Below, one piece after another: positions 1 through 7,280 of a stretch of DNA of 64,000 nt. Position 1 is the first letter of the stretch; every line of letters begins with the position of its first letter. The notes beneath the pieces are model-generated. The model saw nothing but the letters and a program-made list of their open reading frames with translations, did not search any database and was not told the origin of the DNA. The stretch covers positions 186,001-250,000 of the forward strand of contig NZ_JAPDNR010000001.1 in assembly GCF_025989125.1 (NCBI RefSeq), written 5' to 3'. A program made the position numbers and the translations under genes. Origin of the DNA: Chitinophaga nivalis. GTDB taxonomy: Bacteria > Bacteroidota > Bacteroidia > Chitinophagales > Chitinophagaceae.

Positions 1-1038
1 TCTGACAACAAAAACATCCGGCATTTAAGTTTACCGGCATTACAGGAATATTTCGGATCTATAGGCGAAAAGCCTTTCCGTGCTAAACAAGTATACGAAT
101 GGGTATGGTTGCGTCACGCCAATAGCTTTGACGCCATGACCAATCTCTCCAAAGATTTACGTCACAAACTGGAAACACATTTTACCCTTCCGGCAGTAAC
201 AGTAGATACTGTACAGAAGAGTACAGATGGTACCATTAAAAGCCGGTTCCGCCTGCACGACAACCACCTGGTGGAAGGCGTGCTTATTCCTACAGATACG
301 CGCCAGACGGCCTGTGTATCATCACAGGTTGGTTGTAGCCTGAGCTGTAAGTTCTGTGCTACAGGCTATATGGACCGTAAACGTAACCTGGATTACGATG
401 AAATTTATGATGAAGTAGCGCTGATTAACCAACAGGCCCTGGAGCACTATGGTAAAAAGCTAAGCAATATTGTATTTATGGGTATGGGAGAACCCCTGCT
501 CAACTACAAAAACGTGTTACAGGCCATCGAACGGATCACCGCTCCGGACGGTCTCGGCATGTCGCCCAAACGTATTACCGTATCTACCGCCGGTGTGGCC
601 AAAATGATCCGGCAGCTGGGCGACGATAAAGTACGTTTTAACCTGGCCTTGTCTTTACATGCCGCCAATGATAAAAAACGTAGCGAAATCATGCCTATCA
701 ACGATTCCAACAGCCTGAAGGAACTGATAGAGGCATTGAACTATTTTTATAAAGCCACCGAGAATGAAATCTCTTTTGAATATATCCTCTTCAAGGACTT
801 TAATGATTCAAAAGCAGATGCAGATGAACTGATTAAAATTTACCGGCAGGTACCTGCCGACCTGGTAAACATCATCGAATATAACCCAATTGATAATGCC
901 CGCTTCCAGAAACCGGAAGCCCAGACCGCAGAGGAATTCATGGCATATCTTGGCAAGAACCGGGTGAATGCGAGACTACGCCGCAGCCGTGGTAAAGATA
1001 TTGACGCTGCCTGCGGACAACTGGCCAACAAAGGCTGA
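1..1038 (+). CDS. rlmN: 23S rRNA (adenine-2503-C2)-methyltransferase RlmN, 5' end truncated by window
   Basis: Radical-SAM enzyme that methylates C2 of A2503 in 23S rRNA (and A37 of some tRNAs). The reading frame is open from base 1 and already matches the RlmN N-terminal helical domain (NIRHLSLPALQEYF), so the gene starts before the window; the TTG at 109 is not the start. The [4Fe-4S] motif C-x3-C-x2-C lies in CSLSCKFC (codons 112-119 counted from base 1). The C-terminal AACGQLA carries the conserved Cys that forms the methyl-transfer intermediate. It is followed on the same strand by two pseudouridine synthases, making a small rRNA-modification cluster. The stop is TGA at 1036-1038. The family call is secure; only the true start is missing. 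Confidence 0.96.
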   Translation, partial: SDNKNIRHLSLPALQEYFGSIGEKPFRAKQVYEWVWLRHANSFDAMTNLSKDLRHKLETHFTLPAVTVDTVQKSTDGTIKSRFRLHDNHLVEGVLIPTDTRQTACVSSQVGCSLSCKFCATGYMDRKRNLDYDEIYDEVALINQQALEHYGKKLSNIVFMGMGEPLLNYKNVLQAIERITAPDGLGMSPKRITVSTAGVAKMIRQLGDDKVRFNLALSLHAANDKKRSEIMPINDSNSLKELIEALNYFYKATENEISFEYILFKDFNDSKADADELIKIYRQVPADLVNIIEYNPIDNARFQKPEAQTAEEFMAYLGKNRVNARLRRSRGKDIDAACGQLANKG

Positions 1039-1104
1039 TATCACTAAAACAAAATTTCCATTGGTCCTTCCTGCATAGGAAGGATCACCAATCAATAATA
1101 GTTT

Positions 1105-2763
1105 ATGAAGAAACAACAACCTGCTAAAAAAGGGTCGGGAACTTTTAAAGACAAGCGATCCGATAAATACGATAAACCAGCAGGCAACCGCAACCGCTCC
1201 TCCGCTGATGGTGAAAGGCCAGGAAGAGCATCTGCAAAAGATAACAGCAGCAGTGATGATAAACCTTTCCGCAAACGCAGCTTTGACGGAGATAAAACCA
1301 GTGCTGACAAACCTTCTTTCCGTAAACGTAGTTTCGACGGAGATAAAACCAGTGGTGATAAACCCGCTTTCCGTAAACGCAGTTTTGACGGCGATAAAAC
1401 CGGTGACGATAAACCTGCTTTCCGTAAACGCAGTTTTGACGGCGATAAAACCGGTGACGATAAACCCGCTTTCCGCAAACGCAGCTTTGACGGCGATAAA
1501 ACCGGTGATGACAAACCTTCTTTCCGTAAACGCAGCTTTGACGGCGATAAAACCGATGGTGACAAACCTTCTTTCCGTAAACGCAGTTTTGATGGCCCTA
1601 AACCAGAACGGAAACGCAGCTTTGATACCGACAAAAAAAGCGACGACAAACCAGCGCGGAAACGCATCTACACTTCCTTCAAAAAGGATGATATAAACAC
1701 AGATCAAAAATCAGGCTTCGGAGAGGCGGCCGGCGGATCAGATAAACCCGCCCGGAAACGCAGCTTCGGCAGCGATAAAAAGGCAACTGGCAGAAAAACC
1801 TACGAGCCTAAGAAATCCAGCGACGACAGCGTTTTCCACTTCCATGGCGACAGTGGCAAAGGCAAAAAAGGCGACCGGAAAGAAACCCCCAGCGGCTTTA
1901 ACCGTAAAAAATTCTTTGACCGGACCAATGATCGTTTTGCTGACAAACAGGAAAGAAGCAAAGGATCTAAAAAAAGGACCACTAACGATAACGAGCACAC
2001 GAAAAATCCCACCAAAGCATCCAAAGAAAGTTCCTTTGGCCCTGGTGAAATGCCCCTGAATAAATATATCGCACACTGCGGGCTTTGCTCCCGCCGCAAA
2101 GCGGTAGACTTCATCAAGGAAGGGAAAGTAACGGTAAATGGTAAAGTCATCACCGAACCAGCTACCAAAGTTACCGCCAGCGATACCGTTACCATGCAGG
2201 ATAAGAAAGTGCATCTGACTAAAAACCTGGTGTACATCCTCCTCAACAAACCTAAAGGATATATTACCACTACCGACGATCCGGAAGGACGGAAAACCGT
2301 GATGGACCTGGTACAGGAAGCTGCTGAAAATGAAAGGGTTTACCCGGTGGGAAGACTTGACCGGAATACTTCCGGCCTGTTGTTACTGACCAACGATGGA
2401 GAACTCGCTCAGCGCCTGGCACATCCGAAACACAACATCAAAAAAATATACCAGGTAGAACTGGAGAAACCACTGACTAAAGGTGATTTCGAAAAAATCA
2501 TCGATGGTGTTACCCTGGAAGATGGTGTAGCGCTGGTGGATGCCCTGGGTTACGTAGATCCCAAGGATAAAAAACAGATCGGTATTGAAATCCATAGCGG
2601 TAAAAACCGTATTGTACGCCGTATCTTCGAACACCTGGGCTATTCAGTGGAAAAACTGGATCGTGTGATGTATGCCGGCCTTACCAAAAAAACACTGAAC
2701 CGCGGACAATGGCGTTTCCTCACGGAAAAAGAAGTGATCCTGCTGAAACATTTTAAAAAATAA
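1105..2763 (+). CDS. RluB/RsuA-family rRNA pseudouridine synthase with long repetitive basic N-terminal extension
   Basis: Converts a specific uridine in rRNA to pseudouridine. The catalytic part is the last ~235 residues: an S4 RNA-binding domain (MPLNKYIAHCGLCSRRKAVD) followed by the synthase domain, with the catalytic Asp in GRLDRNTSGLLLL. In front lies a ~315-residue Lys/Arg/Asp/Ser-rich tail with no aromatic core, including about 6.6 tandem 17-residue units of the type FRKRSFDGDKTxxDKPx (bases 1267-1608). The whole protein is 552 aa against roughly 240-300 aa for typical RluB/RsuA proteins. Such charged tails occur in Bacteroidota homologues; an RNA-binding or ribosome-tethering role is inference. 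The ATG at 1105 is the first in frame. It sits 66 bp after rlmN and 13 bp before the RluA-type gene, probably co-transcribed with both. Confidence 0.92.
   Translation: MKKQQPAKKGSGTFKDKRSDKYDKPAGNRNRSSADGERPGRASAKDNSSSDDKPFRKRSFDGDKTSADKPSFRKRSFDGDKTSGDKPAFRKRSFDGDKTGDDKPAFRKRSFDGDKTGDDKPAFRKRSFDGDKTGDDKPSFRKRSFDGDKTDGDKPSFRKRSFDGPKPERKRSFDTDKKSDDKPARKRIYTSFKKDDINTDQKSGFGEAAGGSDKPARKRSFGSDKKATGRKTYEPKKSSDDSVFHFHGDSGKGKKGDRKETPSGFNRKKFFDRTNDRFADKQERSKGSKKRTTNDNEHTKNPTKASKESSFGPGEMPLNKYIAHCGLCSRRKAVDFIKEGKVTVNGKVITEPATKVTASDTVTMQDKKVHLTKNLVYILLNKPKGYITTTDDPEGRKTVMDLVQEAAENERVYPVGRLDRNTSGLLLLTNDGELAQRLAHPKHNIKKIYQVELEKPLTKGDFEKIIDGVTLEDGVALVDALGYVDPKDKKQIGIEIHSGKNRIVRRIFEHLGYSVEKLDRVMYAGLTKKTLNRGQWRFLTEKEVILLKHFKK
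1267..1608 (+). repeat. 51-bp coding tandem repeat (about 6.6 copies) in the RluB-type gene
   Basis: Six complete 51-bp units plus a partial seventh encode FRKRSFDGDKTxxDKPx. Units differ mostly at the xx positions (SA, SG, GD, GD, GD, DG) and by synonymous changes. Copies 3-5 are nearly identical at DNA level, which suggests recent unit duplication. Copy number may vary between strains. The reading frame stays open through all units, so this is protein-coding and not a CRISPR array. Confidence 0.93.
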
Positions 2764-2776
2764 CCGGCGATAGCTG

Positions 2777-3499
2777 ATGCGATTAGAAGATCATATTTTA
2801 TTAGAGACGCCGGATTTTGTTATCGTTAATAAACCTTCCGGCGTGCTGACGCTGCCCGACCGGCATGACAACGAACTGATTTCCCTGAATGCCATTATGA
2901 AAAAGGCATATGGGGAAATATTCGTGGTACACCGGCTCGATCGCGACACCAGTGGCATTATCCTGTTTGCCCGCAACGAAGCTGCCCATAAATACTTCTC
3001 TCAGCTTTTTGAAGGCCGGGATGTAAAAAAATATTACCTGGGCCTCGTCAGCGGTCAGCCGGCTGTCAAACAAGGCAGTGTGAATGAAGGCATTATGGAG
3101 CACCCGGTGCAAAAAGGAAAGATGGTAACCAACCGCAAGGGAAAAGCTTCCTTAACGGATTATGAAGTGCTGGAAGAATTTGGCTTGTATAGCCTGGTGA
3201 GAATGCGTATTCATACCGGTCGTACACACCAGATCAGGGTACACATGAAATTCCTGGGGCATCCGATTGCCGTGGATGAATTGTATGGCAGCCCGGAACC
3301 CGTGTTGTTATCTGCCATTAAAAAGAAGTTTAAACTGGGTAAACATACAGAAGAAGAACGTCCGATACTGAGCCGCCTGGCCTTACATGCCGCCATGCTG
3401 GAGTTTAAAGGACCGAATGGCCAGCCTTACGTAGTAGAGGCGCCGTTACCGAAAGATATGAGTGCCTTGCTGAATCAACTGAGAAAACATCGCAGTTAA
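2777..3499 (+). CDS. RluA-family pseudouridine synthase
   Basis: Pseudouridine synthase acting on rRNA or tRNA. The RluA-type catalytic motif HRLDRDTSG is at about residues 52-60 and the RTHQIRVHM motif follows near residue 150. There is no S4 domain, and 240 aa fits the short RluA-like class. The ATG at 2777 lies 13 bp after the stop of the RluB-type gene, so the two are almost certainly one transcript, ended by the hairpin at 3521-3555. The exact target nucleotide cannot be told from sequence. Confidence 0.93.
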   Translation: MRLEDHILLETPDFVIVNKPSGVLTLPDRHDNELISLNAIMKKAYGEIFVVHRLDRDTSGIILFARNEAAHKYFSQLFEGRDVKKYYLGLVSGQPAVKQGSVNEGIMEHPVQKGKMVTNRKGKASLTDYEVLEEFGLYSLVRMRIHTGRTHQIRVHMKFLGHPIAVDELYGSPEPVLLSAIKKKFKLGKHTEEERPILSRLALHAAMLEFKGPNGQPYVVEAPLPKDMSALLNQLRKHRS

Positions 3500-3520
3500 C
3501 ATAGTTTTGGTTTAACACTG

Positions 3521-3555
3521 GCCCATTGGCAATTTATCGCCGGTGGGCTTTTTTT
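3521..3555 (+). terminator. intrinsic terminator after the pseudouridine synthase genes
   Basis: A 10-bp stem (GCCCATTGGC / GCCGGTGGGC, including two G-U pairs in RNA) with an 8-nt loop is followed by seven T. It lies 21 bp after the RluA-type stop codon. Confidence 0.85.
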
Positions 3556-3599
3556 ATGCAGGTAACTTTCGTGGCAAGCCGCGTTGGTAAGGGGATAAA

Positions 3600-3627
3600 A
3601 TAAAAAAACGGGGAAAAATCCCCGTTT
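3600..3627 (-). terminator. intrinsic terminator of the peroxiredoxin gene
   Basis: A 9-bp stem (AAACGGGGA / TCCCCGTTT, loop 3615-3618) is followed on the minus strand by a T-run. It sits about 85 bp downstream of the minus-strand peroxiredoxin stop. Confidence 0.8.
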
Positions 3628-3712
3628 CGTAAAAATCAAAAACCAACCATTAAAAATTCTTATTAGGAAGTACTGTTATCTGGTTATTAATAAACAGCAC
3701 TATAGCTATCAA

Positions 3713-4348
3713 TTACTTGTTCGGCTGCGGTGTTGTTCTCAGATAAGGCTTGATAATTTTGTGGCCTTTCGGAAAACGTTCCGGAATATCTGCAGTCGGA
3801 ACAGCCGCTGTAACGATTACGTCTTCGCCATCCTGCCAGTTTGCTGGCGTAGCTACACTGTATTTAGCAGTCAGCTGCAGGGAGTCGATAACGCGTAAAA
3901 CTTCGTGAAAATTCCTGCCGGTAGAAGCCGGATAGGTGATCGTCAGTTTTATTTTCTTATCAGGACCGATGATAAACAAGGATCTAACGGTAAACGTTTC
4001 AGAAGCGTTTGGATGAATCATATCATACAAGTTGGCCACTGTTTTATCCTGGTCTGCAATAATAGGGAAAGTTACGTCACATTGTTGTGTTTCGTTAATA
4101 TCTCCTATCCAGCTAAGGTGTTTATCTAATGGGTCTACACTGATAGCCAGTACTTTAACATCTCTTTTGGCAAACTCATCTTTTAATAAAGCGGTTCTAC
4201 CTAATTCAGTTGTACATACTGGTGTAAAATCTGCGGGATGGGAGAATATTACGCCCCAGCTATCGCCGAGATAATCGTAAAAGTCTATTTCCCCTAATGT
4301 GGTATTGGCTTTGAAATTGGGTGCGATGTCCCCCAGTCTTAAACTCAT
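3713..4348 (-). CDS. Prx6-type (1-Cys) peroxiredoxin
   Basis: Thiol peroxidase that reduces hydrogen peroxide and organic hydroperoxides. The peroxidatic Cys45 is in PADFTPVCTTE, and the PxxxT/SxxC arrangement is intact. The length (211 aa) and long C-terminal dimerisation arm (RFPKGHKIIKPYLRT) match the Prx6/AhpC-TSA 1-Cys subgroup. No second Cys is seen at the usual resolving positions. The gene is monocistronic: it has its own terminator downstream and a TATTTTTG element 20 bp before the ATG. Likely cytosolic, since no signal peptide is visible. Confidence 0.94.
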   Translation of the reverse strand: MSLRLGDIAPNFKANTTLGEIDFYDYLGDSWGVIFSHPADFTPVCTTELGRTALLKDEFAKRDVKVLAISVDPLDKHLSWIGDINETQQCDVTFPIIADQDKTVANLYDMIHPNASETFTVRSLFIIGPDKKIKLTITYPASTGRNFHEVLRVIDSLQLTAKYSVATPANWQDGEDVIVTAAVPTADIPERFPKGHKIIKPYLRTTPQPNK

Positions 4349-4368
4349 AGTTCTACGATTTACTTGTT

Positions 4369-4376
4369 CAAAAATA
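4369..4376 (-). promoter_or_regulatory. -7 box of the peroxiredoxin gene
   Basis: TATTTTTG on the minus strand matches the Bacteroidota -7 consensus TAnnTTTG and lies 20 bp before the ATG at 4348. No TTG is found at the ideal -33 spacing, so support is only partial. Confidence 0.5.
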
Positions 4377-4443
4377 GGATTTTCCTACAAAATTTATAGA
4401 CTTTAAGGGAGTTTTTTCATTTTTTTATTTTATTTTTTTTAAA

Positions 4444-4540
4444 ATGGGGTAATTGGGGCTAACAAACAGGGTAACAAACTGGGTCAAATCAGGGTTAAAT
4501 CAACTGGATAAAAAGGGTTAAATGGATAAAAAGGGGGTTA
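4444..4540 (+). other. G-run-rich intergenic stretch with short direct repeat
   Basis: Seven runs of three to five G occur on the plus strand between 4446 and 4537, separated by 5-20 nt of A/T/C. The 12-mer GGATAAAAAGGG occurs twice with an 18-bp period (4506 and 4524). A T-rich tract lies just before (about 4416-4440). No ORF is present. It separates two minus-strand genes and may simply be degenerate repeat DNA. Confidence 0.5.
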
Positions 4541-4584
4541 ATCAAACGGACAAAATATGGCTTTACAAAATTTACAAAAGTTGC

Positions 4585-5205
4585 TTATTGACCTGAAGCA
4601 GGAAGCTGCCAGGCGTGATAGGCCATACTGAACAGATGATCATCTGCCAGGCCGGCTTCCATCCGGGCTGCTTCCTCTTCCAGCTCCAGTTCAATAAATC
4701 CAAGGTATAGGGCATAATAATGCTGAAAAGTGCTGATGCACTCGGTCAGACTATTCCTGCTGCCAGCAAGGGCGGCCGGCGGCAGATCGGGTAAAGCAGG
4801 CATAGGCGGCAATGCTACTACTTTCTCTATATAATAACACTCTTCATCAGAGTAAGGCTCCCAGTTATTTTCCGGCTGCAACGAGGGTTTCTGCAGGCAG
4901 AAGGTCATATTATCAAATACCACGGCTGCCCCCAGTTCGGTTTCCAGGTCGATGATTTCCGGTATACGCCGCATGTTTTCCAATTTCTTCACAATTGTCA
5001 TCTGCACCGCATCATGCTTATCATGACCGTAACGCAACATGGTGTTCATCACCTCATAGGTTGTTACAAAGTCGCACAGATGCCACACCTCTTCCAGTTG
5101 CACATGCCCCCATAATGTCAGGTAGTTGGAGTCATCCATGATAATCTGTCCGATTGAAATGGCCTGTATGTTGGTAATGGCTGTAGTTGTATGTACCTTG
5201 TTCAT
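4585..5205 (-). CDS. hypothetical protein, 206 aa
   Basis: I do not recognise a family. The protein has no signal peptide or membrane segment and is acidic. It has a Pro/Ala-rich linker near residues 132-146 (LPPMPALPDLPPAAL) followed by a C-terminal acidic helical segment (ELELEEEAARMEAGL). A start-proximal TAGCTTTG element (5230-5237, minus) supports expression. It is divergent from the WYL regulator at 5345, and a regulator-target pairing is plausible but unproven. The ATG at 5205 is the first in frame. Confidence 0.72.
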   Translation of the reverse strand: MNKVHTTTAITNIQAISIGQIIMDDSNYLTLWGHVQLEEVWHLCDFVTTYEVMNTMLRYGHDKHDAVQMTIVKKLENMRRIPEIIDLETELGAAVVFDNMTFCLQKPSLQPENNWEPYSDEECYYIEKVVALPPMPALPDLPPAALAGSRNSLTECISTFQHYYALYLGFIELELEEEAARMEAGLADDHLFSMAYHAWQLPASGQ

Positions 5206-5229
5206 AACTATCAGGTTTTAATAACAATA

Positions 5230-5237
5230 CAAAGCTA
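5230..5237 (-). promoter_or_regulatory. -7 box for the 206-aa hypothetical gene
   Basis: TAGCTTTG on the minus strand matches TAnnTTTG, 24 bp before the ATG at 5205. No convincing -33 TTG is seen. Confidence 0.45.
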
Positions 5238-5344
5238 CCCTTCCTGCGCGCATAGAATTTGCGTAGTGAACATCCTGTTATAAAATTTTAAATAGAGGTC
5301 GCAAAAAGGAGAATTCCTTATTTTTATTTTCTAAACTTTATCTT

Positions 5345-6355
5345 GTGCCAAAGAATAAGGATGCGGTATCACGTTACCGCTGGATTGATGAAAGGCTGCG
5401 TAACAAACGCCTGCCCAAACCTACACTGGAACACCTTATTGAATACGTATCCGAAAAAATGGATACAGACATCTCTACACGTACTATTCAGAAGGACATA
5501 CAGGATATGCGCCAGGACCCGGAGCTGAACTATATGGCGCCTATTGTATATGATCGCAGCAGCGGTACTTACCGCTATGCAGACGATAATTTTTCCATCA
5601 GCAATATTCCCATTGAAGAAGCAGACCTGCAAGGCCTGGAAATAGCCATTGGCATACTGGAACAATTCAGAAGCCTGCCGGTAGTACAACAGTTTGAAGA
5701 CGCGATTCTGAAAATTGCTGCCAGCCTGAAAATGAACCGGGAAGCCCTGCAACACAAGGGGTTGATTAAATTTACCCGTACCTCCCAGTACAAAGGCGCC
5801 GAGCATATTCCTGAAATCGTGGATGCCATCAAAAACCTGGAAGTAATCCGTATTTCCTACCAGAGTTTCGACCGCGATGAACCCAAGGAACACTGGGTAG
5901 AACCTTTTCACCTGCGCGAATACCAGCACCGCTTTTACCTGATCGGCAAAAGTCAGAAAACACGGGGCGGCGCCGTCATTACTTTTGCCCTCGACAGGGT
6001 TGTTAACATATGGCCGACCAATAAACATTTCGATGAAAAAAACTTCGACGAAGCCAGTTACTTCCAGCATGCAGTAGGTATTACCGTACACGACGGAGAG
6101 CCGGAACAGGTCATCCTGCGCTTTACCCCACGGCAGGGAAAATATGTGAAATCGCAGCCGATTCACGCTTCACAGGAAATACTGGAAGATAACAGCAAGG
6201 AATGCCGTATATCCCTCCAGGTGGTCATTAATCCCGAACTCATCATGACCCTGCTCAGTTACGGCGCCAACGTGAAAGTATTGCAACCCGCTCACCTCGC
6301 AGAAAAACTGGCCACAGAAGCCAGCGCCATGACAGCACTATACAAAGGAAAATAA
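5345..6355 (+). CDS. WYL-domain transcriptional regulator with N-terminal HTH
   Basis: DNA-binding regulator. The N-terminus (VSRYRWIDERLRNK...STRTIQKDIQDMR) is a winged-HTH of the type typical of Bacteroidota WYL proteins. The central WYL domain carries HLREYQHRFYLIGK and ends in FALDRVVNI, and a C-terminal WCX-like region follows. The length of 336 aa is normal. The start is GTG at 5345: homologues begin MPxNKxAxxRY and no in-frame ATG exists until residue 39. WYL proteins sense ligands (some bind nucleotides or nucleic acid) and often control a neighbouring gene, here possibly the divergent 206-aa unknown. No defence genes are visible nearby. Confidence 0.9.
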   Translation: MPKNKDAVSRYRWIDERLRNKRLPKPTLEHLIEYVSEKMDTDISTRTIQKDIQDMRQDPELNYMAPIVYDRSSGTYRYADDNFSISNIPIEEADLQGLEIAIGILEQFRSLPVVQQFEDAILKIAASLKMNREALQHKGLIKFTRTSQYKGAEHIPEIVDAIKNLEVIRISYQSFDRDEPKEHWVEPFHLREYQHRFYLIGKSQKTRGGAVITFALDRVVNIWPTNKHFDEKNFDEASYFQHAVGITVHDGEPEQVILRFTPRQGKYVKSQPIHASQEILEDNSKECRISLQVVINPELIMTLLSYGANVKVLQPAHLAEKLATEASAMTALYKGK

Positions 6356-6367
6356 GGCGGTAAACAG

Positions 6368-6414
6368 TTCCGGGAAGATATACCGGCCAACAGCGCACGG
6401 ATATCTTCCCGGAA
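6368..6414. terminator. long hairpin without U-tract between convergent genes
   Basis: A perfect 14-bp inverted repeat (TTCCGGGAAGATAT / ATATCTTCCCGGAA) with a 19-nt loop lies between the convergent WYL gene and LolA-like gene. No T-run follows on either strand, so classical intrinsic termination is uncertain. Confidence 0.6.
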
Positions 6415-6440
6415 TAACGATTTATAATACTGTGATCAGC

Positions 6441-7160
6441 TTATTTCGCAGGCTTTTCAAATAAACTACTCTCCACTGGCTGATTAGTGACTACTTTTTC
6501 GATGTTGATTTTCACGCCGGAAGGCTGCTGTTCTGTTACCGCCGGATAAGCAAATCCCTCCGGAGTTTTCCGGTAATCAGACATCAACGTAACCAGTTCC
6601 ACGGATTGGCCTTGTATCTCTACTTTATTCACAGCTTTTACCAGGTAAAAATTGGCGGCATCTACAAATGCCAGGCCTTCTGTACCATCTGCTGATACTA
6701 TTTTCAACTTATATGCCGGCGCACCATTCACGTCCTCTTTCCCCAGCAAAGAGAGTTGTTTACCTCTTGCTTTGTAATCATAAAAATCACCTTTCAGATC
6801 CAGCTGTGTTTTCATCAGTTTAAATGTAGCTGCATCCATATCCTGCGGAGTGGTTTGCATCATCACCGGCATCAGGCTCCAGCCTGCGGTACTGGTGACC
6901 ACCTGTATATTGGTAGTGCCCTGTACATTGAATTCCAGCCGCATTCCTTCATCCTGCTTTACCCACCTTTTCAAGGGTACTTCCATGCCTTGCACTTCCA
7001 TTTTCCCTTCCACATACTGCGTTTGCACTGTTTTGAATTTATTGGCACCACCCATTGCGGCAATATTTTTATCGACTATCTCCTCGAGTGATTGTGCGTA
7101 TGTACTGATACCGGCCATTAAAAAAGCAACAGCCCATGTTAAAACCTTCATGCCTTTCAT
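6441..7160 (-). CDS. secreted LolA-like protein (outer-membrane lipoprotein-sorting fold)
   Basis: Periplasmic protein with a signal peptide ending at TYAQ|SLEE (about residue 23). The mature part resembles the LolA/LolB-like fold family common in Bacteroidota, with alternating beta strands that contain W-x-L and D-x-x-Y features (IVSADGTEGLAFVD, VELVTLMSDYRKTPEG). An N-terminal helix IVDKNIAAMGGANKFKT is typical of this group. The exact role is unknown; a function in lipoprotein or lipid handling is only inferred from the fold. The 239-aa length is normal. It is convergent with the WYL gene and monocistronic. Confidence 0.8.
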   Translation of the reverse strand: MKGMKVLTWAVAFLMAGISTYAQSLEEIVDKNIAAMGGANKFKTVQTQYVEGKMEVQGMEVPLKRWVKQDEGMRLEFNVQGTTNIQVVTSTAGWSLMPVMMQTTPQDMDAATFKLMKTQLDLKGDFYDYKARGKQLSLLGKEDVNGAPAYKLKIVSADGTEGLAFVDAANFYLVKAVNKVEIQGQSVELVTLMSDYRKTPEGFAYPAVTEQQPSGVKINIEKVVTNQPVESSLFEKPAK

Positions 7161-7268
7161 AAAAGATGTTTTGTATGAATTTTAGTGATCGAATAAAGAT
7201 AACCAAAAAACATCGCTCCACTCTTTCTTTCAAAAAAACTGCCGGTATTCAAACTGCCTGCTATTCCT

Positions 7269-7276
7269 TAGTTTTG
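7269..7276 (+). promoter_or_regulatory. -7 box of the adenine deaminase gene, 4 nt from the ATG
   Basis: TAGTTTTG matches TAnnTTTG and ends only 4 nt before the ATG at 7281. If used, transcription would start at or next to the start codon (leaderless mRNA). No clear -33 TTG is present. Confidence 0.5.
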
Positions 7277-7280
7277 CGGT

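Noticed and set aside
1267..1608. CRISPR-like repeat array
   Set aside because: Units are adjacent without unique spacers and encode an in-frame protein repeat; no cas genes.
976..1707. Minus-strand ORFs of 191 and 243 codons over the RluB repeats
   Set aside because: Shadows of the 51-bp repeat; the plus frame continues into S4 and synthase domains.
5369..6166. 265-codon minus-strand ORF
   Set aside because: Antisense to the WYL regulator, whose motifs are intact.
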